In this document: piece by piece, positions 33,089 through 45,480 of the stretch
Layout of the letters: each line of letters opens with the position of its first letter
Position numbering within the stretch: the stretch's first letter is position 1
From: Macrophomina tecta
Taxonomy: Eukaryota > Ascomycota > Dothideomycetes > Botryosphaeriales > Botryosphaeriaceae
NCBI GenBank assembly: GCA_024180945.1
Contig: JAKSGN010000016.1
Coordinates: 786,284-850,283, forward strand
Direction of reading: 5' to 3'
DNA length: 64,000 bases
Notes under the pieces: model-generated
Seen by the model: only the letters and a program-made list of their open reading frames with translations
The model's database searches: none
Told to the model about the DNA's origin: nothing
Program-made: the position numbers and the translations under genes

Positions 33089-34330
33089 GGAGTCGGGGCA
33101 AGTCTCTGAATGTAGAATCAGCGTTTTACCACAAAAAATTTATGCCCCCAGCATGTCACGGCTGGATCTGCCCACCCACCCAGGCTTTTAAGAGCAGCCT
33201 TGACCCTAGTAAGAGTGGACTTATGCGACAAAGTACGGAGAACCCGACACAGCGATCTTAATCAACGATGCTTAGGTGTCCACGAGAAGCAGTCGATCAT
33301 CGACACCAACAGGGGACAGAAGTTGCGTAGGCGTGACACAGCGACTAGAATAGCCGGGGTCAAACACTCCTACGAAAGCTCCGCCACGACTGTTGAGATG
33401 CCAACAAGGGATGGCAGGTTCCGTAGACACCAGATGCAACGACGGTCACGACGATCGGGACCGGGCCACTGTAGATGCAGCTGTCCTAGGCAAGATAAGA
33501 GACGAGGCAGGATCGAATGGGAAATGGTGATGGATATCGCGGTGGTGTCGGGTGGTGAGCAACGGCAAGGAAGGGAGAAACGCGTCACGTTGGATTGTGA
33601 ACGTTGGGTGCATTGCTGAGTCATTTTAGCCATTCCTCTTCCAGCTCAGCGGATTACTAAGACAGTTTACTAGAGAATTCACCCCACTTTTGCCACGAAT
33701 CAACTTCGCCGTTTCTAGGCCTGCCCGCAACACACGGAAGTCCATCAAGGGAAACTGGGACGTAGGGACGTGTGGCTGTCCGACTAATGACATAATACGA
33801 TGGTCTAAGCGTCAACGAATGGAAAGCCTTTGCACGCACGTGATGAGAATATGACTCAACAATGCCTTTTCCAAGAGCTTGAATAAGAAACCTAATCCTT
33901 CGCCCCTTCGTTCTACAACGCCAATATCTACCAGCCCATTAGGTACATGATTAGTTCTCCATTTGCGAACACTGTATTCGCACTGAGTCTAGACCACTCC
34001 CTTGCCACACCTGTGTCCGGAGCTTTAGTGGCACAGTAAGTGCTGATATCCCTCAATCATACTCTCATGCTCTTGCTAACCCGAAGCAGCTGTTAGCCCA
34101 GTATGGCTGCGAGATCAGAGAAATTCTCACTCGATGATGACGGAGCTGTCAATCGCTCGGAAAACACTCTTTCCGGTGCTACCGAGACGAATGTCGTCGT
34201 CTGGTCACCAGTCCTTCCAACAGCTTTCGAGAAAGCGCGCGATGCTTCTATATTCACTCGAATAGGAACCCCGCACTCATTCAATGAGCTTATATCTGCG
34301 TTCGAGTCCGCCCCAGAGGTCAATCAAACG
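33089..34330. other. Intergenic, no supported gene
   Basis: Normal-composition DNA upstream of the orphan gene; it probably includes that gene's promoter. Open frames here (33200-33619 plus, 33657-33839 minus) have no recognisable motifs and biased, shadow-like composition. Nothing else is seen. Confidence 0.5.
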
Positions 34331-34537
34331 TTCTGCCTTTTGGTCAACAACGTTGTTCTCGTGTTCTCTGCTTCCCGCGATGAGCACATTATACATTGCC
34401 GAAAGGTCCTCCAAATGCTGCAAGACCGTTCGATGCATGCAAATGTTAATGACTGTGTCTGGAACTCTGAAAGTAGTACAGACGCAGGGGTTCGTGGAGC
34501 AAGTCGGAGAACACAAGGTTTTCATGGTTATACATGA
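34103..34537 (+). pseudogene. Relic ORF with a Ty3/gypsy reverse-transcriptase fragment
   Basis: A 144-codon open frame. Residues about 78-122 (34334-34469) read VNNVVLVFSASRDEHIIHCR followed by KVLQMLQDRSMHANVNDCVW. This aligns with the Ty3 RT region YLDDILIFSKxxEEHxxHLRxVLxxLxxxxLxxxxxKCxF, with both catalytic Asp read as Asn. The first 70 residues do not match a retrotransposon that I recognise. It is either a degraded Ty3 piece or a chimera. The next relic downstream is an LTR fragment (34588-34831), which supports a retroelement origin. Confidence 0.5.
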
Positions 34538-34587
34538 GGGTGTTCCGCGGCGCTGATTATATTGCAATCAGCCTGCTGTTGCCTTAG

Positions 34588-34831
34588 TATTACGGCGCAG
34601 CTCCCACAGTAAGGGTGGAAAGGAAAGCATGGAACGCCCGTTGCGAGAATCTCAAACAAGGGTCGAGGCTCACAAAGGAATAACACGTGATATTCAAAAC
34701 GAGACCCCCATATCGCCCTTAAGAGCCTGGGCTACATAAGGGGACTGTCGCTAACTGTAGCCATGCAACATCGAGCGACACTAGATTTTATCCACTCTCC
34801 TATATGTACACTCCTTAGATAGCTTGAGAAC
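34588..34831 (+). repeat. Truncated, diverged LTR fragment (family B-like U3)
   Basis: Starts tattacggcgcagc, like the family B LTR at 62665 (tgttacggcgcagcc), and shares cacaaaggaa...cacgtg. It also has a TATA-like stretch and the core ctccttagatagctt (34810-34824). Similarity stops there, and the LINE 5' region follows. It is not RIPped like the full elements but is diverged, so it is probably old. Confidence 0.55.
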
Positions 34832-34954
34832 AACCACCTCGCAGCGAGAACGAATTTTTAGAATTACGCCTTACAACCACGCGCAATCGCTCTGCAACGC
34901 GTACTAAGCCGCTCTACTGGCAATCCGCTATCGCCTAATACCGGATTGTCCGCT

Positions 34955-36483
34955 ATGGCGGTCGCCGACGCCTTGCGACCCGGCGATAACCCCCTCTCGC
35001 TCTACGAGCACGCCGCACAGCTTAGGACCCAGGCAAAGCAGCTTCTTGACGATGCAGGCTACCACAGACGTAGTTTCCGCTACCACACCATCGCCCCGCT
35101 GATCAAAAGCGCCATCGAGTTGTGCGACAAAGCCCTCAGTCAGCCGACGCCGGCCGAGCTGAAGGCAGTCGTGCACTCAGTCCTCCAGACTGCGAACATC
35201 AAGAAGGACACAAGTGCCATCAAGCGCACCACTGACACCATCAATACGGCAAACCCTCTGGCCCAGCGGAACACGCAGCAGAGTCCTATGACCTGGGCTC
35301 GAGTAGCGGCGATGCGGACGACAGCGACAGCGCAAACGCAGCCCAACCTCACGCCGAGCCCGACCGAGAAATGTCGCGAACTGGTGATCAAGCTTACAGA
35401 CCCGCAGATGATTAGCCACCTCCGCTCGCAGCCCCCGACACACCTGAAAGAACGCATTAACCGTGCCCTGAAGTCGCAGACGGACCCTAGTGTAAACAAG
35501 ATCCAGGTAGTCGCGGCGAAGCAGCTTCGGAGCGGGGATATTGCGGCATACACAAAGAACCAACAAGAGAAGGAAACATTGCAGGAAAGCGCACACAGCT
35601 GGGCGGGGGCGTTTGGAGGCACAGCGCGAATCGTGACGCAGACGCACGGCGTCATCGTGCACGGCGTATATACTAAGTCAATAGGCCCCTTAGATATGGA
35701 CAATGCCATCAAGCTGCTTTAAGCGGAGAACAAGCCACTACTCCCCAATACTAAAATCAAATACATAGGCTGGCTAACCAAGGTTTCTACCGATAAGAAG
35801 GCGTCGTCGCTGGTAGTGGAGTTTAGCAGGGCGGAGGACGCCAACGCAGCGATCACCGGAGGGATGGTGTGGCAAGCGGAGATGCTCTTATGCGAGCTCT
35901 ACGATCGGACGTGTAAAGTCAAGCAGTGCTTCAACTGCCAAAAGTACGGTCATATAGGAACCTAGTGTCAAGCACCGCAAGCCTGCGGCTACTCTGCAGG
36001 CCAGCACAGCTCCAAGGAATGCGGCCAGAAGGAGGACCCAAACGCGGAGCGTAAGTGCGCCGCGTGCAAGCGCTCTCACGGCGTGGAGCGCGGTCTGCCC
36101 AGAGAGGAAGAGGGAAAAAGAAACGGTGGAGCGAGCTAAGGCTATGAGGCCATTCCTTCATCCGGAAAATATCAGCAAGAGACCCCCAGCGTCAATGCAG
36201 GCACTAACGCAGACAGCCCAGCTCACCGAACAGACAACGAACCAAATACCGGCGGCCCCGGCAATGCGTCTCACCAGGAAGCGCGGAAGACCGAGATAAC
36301 TACACGCCGAGCCTGAAGATGCCGTGCCGAGAAGCGAGCAGCAGGAAGAGATCGATAGCCTTCATCAGGGTAAGCCAGCAGCTGCGGGAGGAGGCGCTGG
36401 CCATGTCGGGCAGGCAAATCGCGAACGCTCAACAATCAAACACGCAGCCGCCTAGCAATGAGATCACGATGCTCGATGACTAA
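34955..36483 (+). pseudogene. LINE ORF1 (gag-like nucleic-acid-binding protein with zinc knuckles)
   Basis: The ATG at 34955 opens a 255-codon frame to a TAA at 35720-35722 (Gln is plausible). The same frame continues with CFNCQKYGHIGT*C, then CGYSAGQHSSKEC (second Cys changed to Ser) and CAACKRSH, i.e. three CCHC-type knuckles near 35930-36080. A frameshift near 36080 moves the rest (AWSAVCPERKREKETVERAK) to another frame. The last stretch ends at TAA 36481-36483 (SNEITMLDD*) if further small shifts are allowed. ORF1 proteins of Tad-like LINEs bind the element RNA. Two or more lesions make this copy non-functional. Confidence 0.82.
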
Positions 36484-36501
36484 AGACAGACAGCTATCGA
36501 T
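36476..36501 (+). pseudogene. LINE ORF2 start, interrupted by hAT 1
   Basis: ATG at 36476 gives MTKDRQLSI before the hAT insertion at 36502. It overlaps the ORF1 stop as ATGACTAA (36476-36483), a layout seen in LINEs that couple ORF1 and ORF2 translation. The frame resumes at 46971 as KVMAPLFRD. About ten residues in between are missing from the LINE. Confidence 0.6.
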
Positions 36502-36521
36502 CAGCGTGGTCAATAAACAAA

Positions 36522-36585
36522 CAAAGCAAGTAGAGGGGCTCTTACTTGCCTTACTTGGTAGGCGAGGGCCCCTCTACTTGCTTTG
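36522..36585. repeat. hAT 1 subterminal inverted repeat (18-bp arms)
   Basis: Arms caaagcaagtagaggggc and gcccctctacttgctttg are separated by 28 bases, followed by further caagta/tacttg motifs and an attgtttgtt palindrome. The same structure sits at the right end of hAT 2 (about 61005-61068). Clustered GCAAGTA-type motifs near both ends are as expected for hAT transposase binding sites. Confidence 0.75.
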
Positions 36586-39184
36586 ATTGTTTGTTATCAA
36601 ACAAACAATCAAGTACTTGCCTGTTTGCTTCCGAAAAGGGTAATCGGCATGGTGTTGAGTAATCTGCTGGGGAAGGGGCGGAATTAGTATATAAAATTAG
36701 CAGAATATCTCCTCGTCTCCTAGCCGTTGTTCCGGCTTGGAGAGGCGCATGAAGAAACGCGTATAAATAATATATATATTGCTATCGTCGTCCGAAAGAG
36801 GAAATGCTTATAGTGTTTATATAGCCATACCGCCGTCCTGTCTAACGTTATTGCTGCCGTTATTATTGCCGCCGAAGCCCTGTATATTAATAAGGCCTGC
36901 GCGTAGCCAGGAGGCTATAATTATCTATTCCTTACCTACCTTATCGCGTAGGCGGCTCCTTAAGCCGTCGAAGCACTCGCCTACGGCGCTAAAGGCCCTC
37001 TCAACGTCACATAAGGTGGGCGGGTATAATAGAAGATCAAACGCTATACGGCTTATCGTAGGGTATACGGTTACACGCTCCCTCCACTAACATAACGGAT
37101 TATATAAGTATTAGCTAACGTCTCGTTTAGAAGGCTCGCTAAAGAAGCGGTCGTACTTATTAGCGACGAAGAGCTCGTCCGGTATAAGGTTTAGGTAGGC
37201 TTCGTCAATAGCGCTAACATCACGGGTAGGTAAGAAGCGACGTAGTAAAGAAGGAGGTGCTAGAGGCTAACTATTAGTATAGCGACGCTTATAGCTCTTA
37301 TATAGTTCCTTAGTAACGGCCTGCGCGTTATTTTGCTAGGCGGTAAACTCCCTCTAATGCTTTTTAAACTAAGCAAAGCGGAGGTAAGGATAAAGAGCTA
37401 TAGTAACTCTATAGGCGGGCATCTCGTTACTTCGCTTATAGTAGGTGTTAACCTTCTTCTAAGCTATATTAACGTACGCCTTAAGGTAAGTATTCGGCTA
37501 AATACTTAGCTGCTACTTCTTATCCTCTAGGCATGTTATAATCGTCTTAAGGCAGAGGAGCGACTCCTAGAGTAAGCTATATAAGCCCTTATTACTAGCG
37601 CCCTCTAGGCGTTTAGTAGCCTTCTTAAACGGCTTAAGAACGTTCTTTAGCTCTATAATCTCGTTTTAATCTTTATCTGAAAGCCTGTCCTCTATAACAT
37701 TATAAGCAGCGTTATTACGAGCGACTCTACTTGCCTCGAGGTAGTATATATTAATAGCTAGGCGGAGCTTCTTATATACTAGTAGATGCATTAGAAAGTC
37801 GTTTTAGAGATATATTATAAGATTTATATAAGGATTCCCTTACTAACTTACGCTATATTATATATCGAGTTCTAGCGTACGTCTCTATCGCTTACTGGTT
37901 TGAATACGGCTTTACCGTGCGTTGCGATGGCGTATTGAATATCGTTAAAGACGTCGCTCTAGAGGCTAGAGAAGTATATAGCTATAATAATATTATATAA
38001 CTTATCTATAGGCCCTATTCTACGCTATATCTAAAGTTTCTGCACCTCCGTTATTATCTTAGAAGTAAGAGTCTATTATAAGCGCTTAACGCATAACTTA
38101 GGCTCGGTAGATAAGGTAGATAAGGTAATTATAGCGCTACAGCGACGGCGAGTATAAGGCTCCTCCGCCTTATTATCTAGTACTTAAATAACGTCGTTAA
38201 CGGCATTCTTATTAATGCCGTATATAGCTACTGTCGCCCCTAGATTATAGATATAATTAGCGCAGTATATATGACGTACCTTAATATTAATAGCTAGTAG
38301 GCTCTGGCTAAGCCTTTCTAGCGCCGAGTCGTTAATAATATAGTTATCCGTAATAAAGTAGCTAAGCTGTGTGTAGTTATTATTGGTAAGGCCGTATCGC
38401 TATAACGTCTAGAGGAGTAAGCCTATAATCTACGCAGAGTTATAATAGCCGCGGACGCGAGGAAGGGTAAGAAGGATATTACAGCGCGTATAAGAGGCGT
38501 TAAGAAAGTGCGTAATAATGCCTAAGTACGCCTTATTAGAGTTAGATATCTAATAGAGTATAAGCCTAATCGTTAGCTAATTAATGCCTTAATACCTAAT
38601 TTGTTTAAGCTTTCTATTTGCCTCGGTTATAGTGCTAGATACTTATAGCCAGCGCCACTTATTTAGTAGTAGCGAATAACTAGAATTTATTATTAGTTTC
38701 GTAGACTAGTTCCTATTTTAAGGCTCGCAGGACTATACACTATTAATGTCTATACGTCGAAACTAATATATATTACTAATACGACTGCGCGTAATATTAT
38801 AAGTATAGTAGCTAGCGTATAACTATATTCTAAATCTAGCTAGGCCGGTATTATATTATAACTCCGCGGAATAAAGCGGCTTATAATTAGGGTAGCCATC
38901 TTAAATATATTATAGAAGTTTTTAGACGTTATACCGCGGAACGTTATATTATCTAGTATAATCCACTATGTATACGCACGTCGAAACTCTCGTAGATTAA
39001 CGCGTGTAAGAAGATTACCGGCTTACGGTTACCGTAGAAGGTCTATAATACTTCTACCTTAATTTATAGACCTAATTAGGCTATTCTTTCCTATTTTATA
39101 TTATATTTCGAGGTATACGGCGGCGGATATAGTGCTCTTATTAGTATTATAGAGGTAGATTTTCCTATCCTCGTAGTAGCTACT

Positions 39185-39377
39185 TATTAGGATAATAGGC
39201 CCTAGTATATACTTAGAGTACTTATACCGTGCATTCCACGTACTTATCACGTGCTACGCACGGGCCCCTAGTATATAACGCTACTAAGAGGTAAATCCTA
39301 TACTACTAAGGATTTATACCTAAGAATATACGACTCTTCTAAAGGCTCCCTACTTATAACTAGCTTATTTACTTATA
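39185..39377 (+). repeat. 5' LTR of Ty3 family C (193 bp)
   Basis: tattaggataatagg ... acttata, the RIPped forms of TGTTAGGATAATAGG ... GCTTACA at the 3' LTR. The differences I compared between the pair are C/T and G/A transitions. It does not share the LTR core of families A and B. Confidence 0.92.
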
Positions 39378-39549
39378 ATCGAATCCTTCTTAATTCCTTT
39401 TAGAAAAGCAGCCGGCCTTAAAGGGCTATATATAATAATTCCAATGATCCTAACGAAAAGAACGATTTCACGATAATAGAAACAAGGGGCTAATAAAGCC
39501 GTTTAAATACTTAAGGCGAACGAATAGAAATAGGCTTATTAACCCCTGA

Positions 39550-42500
39550 AGGCTATTAAACGCTAATCGTCGATAGGAGCGCCTAGGGCGCTAAATGCCT
39601 AATAGGCGACGCGGCCGAACCAGGGGCGCCTATAGCTATCGACGAACTATAACGCTTACGTAGCGCACCTATGGAAGATATATCGAAAGCCGAGCTCCTA
39701 GAACGCCTTAACCGCATTAAGGTTCTATAATAGCTATAAGCGGCTCTTAATGGCGAACTACCTACCATCTCTACACTAAACGTAGGCGAAACGCATGCGG
39801 AAAACAAAATAGACGATAGCGAAAAGCGACTCGACCTTCTTATAAGAAACCCACCTCTAAAACTCGAAGGCCTTACTTAGGGCTTATACGACTTATAGAC
39901 GAATGCGGTAGAGACACGTTTCGGCGTGTACTAGGCGGATAAGGACTACCTTAAAAGAACCCTCTAGGCTACCGAAGGGCTATCTAAATATAAGATTCTC
40001 TTCTAGCACGTCTAAAGACGTCTAATAAACTAGGAGAAACTAGCACTACTCTAGTAGGAGTTTAAGACGTTAGTATAGAATTATATTTATAATTCTATCG
40101 TCTACCGCCTTAATAATGCTGTTAGTTATTATACTACGGTAATAAAGAAAGGCTAGAAGTTTATAGAATTCTACGCCTAAATAAAGACATACGAGGATAA
40201 ATTTATATATTAGATTTAGAATGTAGATTACTATATTAACTAGATTTACTCTTAGCTTCTACTATTTATATGTACGGAGCTCGTGCGCTAGTTCTTTCTT
40301 ACTAAAATACAGGTAGAAGAGGATTTAGTAGCTAAAATCTAACGCATTAAGTAAACGCTAGAGGCAATGAGGCCCTATAAAAAGAGCGAGAACGGGTAGT
40401 AGTCGTAGAAAACTAAGCGCCCTTTTACTATTTCTAGCCTAGGACGTAACGGTCCCTATAAGGGTTTTAAAAATAGTAAGAAGGCTAAAGAAAACTAAAG
40501 ATCTAAAGCTTTAGCTCTTCTAAAGAACGTAGACGATTCGCATAGGTTTAGTACCCCGAACGCAGGCGAAAAGTAGGCCAAAGACTACGCTAACTAGGCG
40601 AACTATAAAGATAAGCAAGGCTCGGGAAAAGAGAAGCCCTAATCGCTTTTCTCTCCTCCTTACGGTTAGAGCCTCAAACGGGAGGCAGTTTAAAACGCAT
40701 AGAAATTATTGCTTCGATAGAAATCCTATCCGGTCCTACTAAAATTCGAGTATTAATAGATTATAGTTACGATCTAAACCTCGTATCCCTTAAATACGTA
40801 GAGCGACTTATTTTATAAAATATATAAGCTAGTGCTAGGCCGTCTACCTGCCTTCTTAATAATACTACCGTTACATTGCATGACTCTTATTATATAGGGG
40901 TTACTACGTGCGACTCGGGAGGCGCTACGCGCACTACTAAACCCTAACCTTACTAGAGTAGCTCGTTTACGGGCTACGATACTATACTTAGTATACCCTA
41001 GCTCGGGGCTACCAGGCCGGTTATCAATTTTAGAAGAGGAACGTTTTACTAGAGTATAAACTCGCTAGAGCGTGTATATCTAGTAAGCGCCACTAAATTA
41101 TTCTAGGACTTAGAACTAGGGGAGCCTATTTACTTCCTCTAGCCGTCCGACTACTAGCTCTCGCCTACGGGTAACCTAGAAAGTTAAAAAAATAACTTTG
41201 ACTCTTTCGTAGCCCTCTCGCGGGCGGAAAGCATACTAAACACACGCGAGAAGTAGGGTAGAAGTAACCGAAATCTAGAAGGGCTTCTACCTAACTAAAC
41301 TCTCTTCTATCTACGGGGGCTACACTCCTGCATCTAAAAAGCATGCGAACCGCATAAGAAACTCGCCAGTTTAGTAGACGTACTACTAGCTAAGGTAGCT
41401 AAGAAGGTCCGCGACGAGATTTCGAATACTTATAGGAAGTACTTAGACGTATTTTTAAACGAATAAGCTACTAAGCTACCGTAATATACTAAGTTCGATT
41501 ATACTATTAATCTCGTTATAGGTTCTAAGCCACCGTTAATACCCCTATATAGACTCTTCTAATCTGAACTACAGATCCTTAGGAAATACATTAATAAGGC
41601 CTTAGAACGGGGGTAAATTAGGTATAGTAAGTCGCCTACGGGCGCGCCTATTCTCTTTACCCCTAAGGCAGACGGCACTATACGGTTATACGTAGATTAT
41701 AGGGGCCTAAATAAGGTTACGGTTAAAAATAGCTATTCTATACTACTAGTAGGCGAGCTACTAGACCGCCTAAGCACCGCAAAGATCTTTACTAAACTAG
41801 ACCTACGCGATACTTATTACCGAATCCGCATAAAGAAAGGTAATAAGTGGAAAATAGTATTTAAGACGCGTTATAGGTATTATAAGTATCTAGTTATACT
41901 ATTTAGCTTAACTAACGCACCCGTAACCTTCTAGTCGTATATCTACCGAGCCCTAGAAGGCCTGGTGGATACGATTTATGTAGTATACTTAGATAATATA
42001 CTTATATACTTAGCGGATAAGTCTTAGCACGTCGAGCACGTTAAACGTATTCTCTAAAGATTATGTAATTAGAACCTCTACGTAAAACCGTCTAAATATA
42101 GCTTTTATATAAAGCACATCGAGTTCCTAGGCTTTATCGTTACCCCCTAGGGGGTTGTTATAGACCCCGTAAGAGTCGAAGCTATTAAGGACTAGCTAAA
42201 GCCGTAAAGCTACCGTAATATTTAGGTTTTCCTAGGCTTTGCCAACTTCTACAGGCGCTTTATATAGAATTACTCTATAGTAGTTTAACTACTAACTAGC
42301 TTACTAAAAGAAGCAGCCTAAGATTCTAATCTAGAAGCTAAACGAGCGCCAAAAAAAGAGCTAACTAAATAGTATAAGCCCTAGAAATAGCCCGTAGGGG
42401 CAAAGCAGGCGTTTAGTAGGCTAAAAGTATACTTTACGTAGGCTCCTATACTATAGTACTATAACCTAAATCTTCTAGTTATACTAATTACTAACGCATC

Positions 42501-44700
42501 GAACTATACCTACGGCGGTATTCTTCTTTAACCGCTAGATAGAGAGGATAACTAGCGCTATTAGTACCTTATTATGTATTTTAGCTATAAGTTCGCTAGT
42601 GCTAAAATACAGTATGATACCTATGATAAGAAACTCTACGCGATCGTATAGTACTTTAAGCATTAGAGGCCTTACCTAGTATACGTACAGACGCCGATAC
42701 GGGTATTATCTAATTATAATAACCTACATTATTTTATAACGACTAAGAGCCTTACGGCTCGATAGGCTTAGTATGCTAAAGTCTTAGCTAAATTCGATTT
42801 TAATATTAAATATAAGCTAGGTAAATCTAATCTAGCGGACGCCCTTTCGAGGCGTCTAGACTACGCCCTTAGCTTTAAGAAAGGTAATAAGCGTACCTAC
42901 CTTAATACTATATTACCCACACTATAATGCAAACTCTAGATTTAGGGGTTAAAAGAACCCCTATGCACTACTAAGGACCCTAGCCAAGAGCACGAGAAAA
43001 ACCTACATATAAACGACGGTAGTAATTACCGAACCGCCTTAGTCTATTCCGTTACTTATAAGGAGTATGACGAGTTCGCTTATAAGGGCCTAGTACCTCC
43101 GGTATATACTTACTACGAGAAAGCTAGTACGAGCTTAGTATAAAGCTTCGTACCTCGGTCTATAGTAATAGTGGCCGCTATAACTAAAATAGCGTTCGAA
43201 GCTACTCCTAAATCGTTAGTTAATTTTATTTGTACTAAGCAACGAAGGAACGCCTTCTATATAGACGTACGAGAATAGCTTACGAAAAGGGTACTTTTAG
43301 TGTGCGATTAGTATACGATCGACGAGCAAGGACTCCTACGCTATAAAGGGCGGGTATACGTACTAAAATATACTCCGCTACGTAAGGAAATCCTACTTAG
43401 AAATTATAACGATTCGAGTAGTAGCTATTACGGCATCCGCCGTACCTAAAAGATACTTTCTAGAAAGTACCACTAGAAAGGCATTACCGCGGACGTTAGA
43501 AAATATATATAAAGCTACGATACCTATTAACGTAATAAGGCTCGCCGGTATAAGCCGTATAAATTATTATAGCCACTACTAGTAGCCGCTTAATTCTATA
43601 GGTACTACTTTCTTAATTTTATTACGGACTTGCCAGAATCCGTAGGGCGAGACGGTTAAGTATATAACGTAGTTCTCGTACTCGTTAACCGTTTTACTAA
43701 ATATATACGTTACCTACTAGTTAGAAAGACGATTAATAGGGTAATGCTCGCGGACCTTATCGTAAACGATATCTTCATATAATTTAGGCTGCCCAACAGC
43801 CTAGTCTCGGACAGGGGCTTAACGTTTACGAGCCAGTTCTAAAGCGAATTATACTATAATCTTAGAATTAAGTATAGACTAAGTACCTCCTTTCACCCGT
43901 AGATAAACGGCCAAACGGAGAGGTAAAATTAAAAGTTAGAGGCATATCTATGCTATTATATCTTCTAGAACTAGTTAGACTAGGTAAAGCTTCTCTAGTA
44001 GGCTTTACACGCCTATAACTAGAAAACCTACTCTTCTATAGGCTTCGCACTAGTTTAACTAAATGCGGGGGTGGAACCTAACTTCTAGAACGGGGTTTAG
44101 GACAACCTTAATAAGAATCCCCTAATCGAATCGGCCGAAGCAGCCAAAAAGCACGCGAAAAGTATACAGAAAGTATAGAAATTAGCGGCAGAATTCCTTA
44201 AATACTTCTAGAAGCTCTAAACGAAATATTACAACCAAAACTAAACTAAAATATATTTTAATATTAGATAACTAGTTCTTCTCTTAGTTAGAAATATTAA
44301 AACCAAACAGCCTTATAAGAAACTCGATAACCGTTACCTAGGGCTATTTCGGATTCTAGAGAAGATTAGCTCCTAGGCCTACCGCTTAGACCTACTATAA
44401 TCTATATCCCGACTATATACTATTTTTAACGTTATATTACTAGAAGCTTATATGGTAAGACTAGGGTTCTAACCGCTACTAGTCGAAGAAATCGACGATA
44501 GTAGATACTAAAAAGTCAAAGCCATAGTAGCCTATAAAGAAGGGCTACTAAGGTAATATCTACTTAAATAGCTTGGCTAGCCCTATAAACACAACGAGTA
44601 GAAGTAGAAAGAGAAGCTAGATAATTATAGAGAGCTTCTATAGAATTATCTTAAAGAAAACTCTATTCCCTAAAACGCCTAGCTAAAACGCAAGCGAAAC
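39550..44700 (+). pseudogene. Ty3 family C gag-pol (gag, protease, RT, RNase H, integrase, chromodomain), RIP-broken
   Basis: Gag-like helical text spans about 39600-40400 without a clear zinc knuckle. The protease-like VLIDYSYDLNLVSLKYVE is near 40750-40800. RT reads [20 protein letters not shown] near 41665-41730, [12 protein letters not shown] near 41800-41835 and VYLDNILIY near 41985-42015 (second Asp changed to Asn). RNase H follows (NYTYGGILL near 42500; NLADALSRRLDY near 42825-42860). The integrase core includes NFITDLPESVGRDG near 43615-43660 and SLVSDRGLTFTSQF near 43800-43840. The chromodomain is VEEIDDSRY*KVKAIVAYKE near 44485-44545. Stops are RIP-type. Confidence 0.85.
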
Positions 44701-44799
44701 GCAGGCGAAACATAGGCTATAAATAAGCTACGGCGAGAGCACCCCCTAGGATTAAAGAATAAGAAGAAACATTAGAAGAAATACTTAATTTATAAAAAA

Positions 44800-45480
44800 G
44801 GGCCCTAAAGAAGCATCTACTTTATATTTAAGCTATACTAAAACTATCTCTTATCCGCATTAGATATTCTTGTAAAGTACTTATTCTTAAACTCCTTATC
44901 TACTACTTCGTTAGTTGGCTTTATTAAGCTAACCCTATCTAGTCTAGCCTAATAACGCTACTAATTCTCTGAGCGCGATATATTACGCGTATACTACTAG
45001 TTACTACAGCCGCTAGTAGCCGTAATCTCCTTCGCCTTCTACTTCTTGTATGCCGACACCGCCTCTTTTAACGCACCGGCGTACTTATATAGCGTAAGTA
45101 CGTTCTTCTCTATAAACTTTAGTACCTTCTTATCGGGAGCGCCATCGAAGCTATCGTAATAGAATAATAGTAAATTAGTAGTATGGCGGAATTAAGGGGA
45201 AACCTAAAAATAAATTTTATTATTAGTAACGAGCACAAGCAGTATAAAAGCATATAAAAAGTATAAGAAAAGTAGAAAAAAAGTATACTTATCGGAGTAT
45301 ATTTATAACTACTCTTCGTATACCGATTATACTTGGTATGGGGTGGATTCTTAAAGTAAATCTAGCGAAGCCCCCTAAGAAGCTCCGTAGGCGTAAAATT
45401 AACCTATACTTTGCCCTCGCGGTAGCGCATCGTACCCTAGTAGTATACGTAACGCATATAGTATACTACTACTAAACTAG
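44800..45480 (-). pseudogene. Antisense coding-like frame in Ty3 family C, RIP-broken, unknown protein
   Basis: Between pol and the 3' LTR the minus strand reads like protein: FYYDSFDGAPDKKVLKFIEK, NVLTLYKYAGALKEAVSAYK and LIKPTNEVVDKEFKNKYFTR (about 45175-44870). Breaks are only TAG/TAA at likely Gln positions. Upstream, 45460-45290 reads MRYVYY*GTMRYREGKV*VN and FTPTELLRGLR*IYFKNPPH. Between the two lies an intron-like segment (donor GTATAC at 45288, TACTAAT branch, acceptor TTTTAG at 45204), although the two frames do not join in phase as read. The plus strand gives hydrophobic shadow text. I do not recognise the protein. Some retrotransposons carry antisense or extra 3' ORFs. Confidence 0.5.

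Noticed and set aside
33200..33619. 139-codon plus-strand open frame
   Set aside because: Arg-rich low-information text, no motif, and overlapped by an equal-quality minus-strand frame.
34928..36161. Minus-strand open frames across the LINE ORF1
   Set aside because: The plus strand carries the zinc-knuckle protein; the minus frames are its shadow.
36779..37090. 103-codon plus-strand frame, repeated at 60500-60811 on the minus strand
   Set aside because: Both are antisense to the hATC domain of the hAT transposases. Their similarity reflects the underlying repeat, not a shared small gene.
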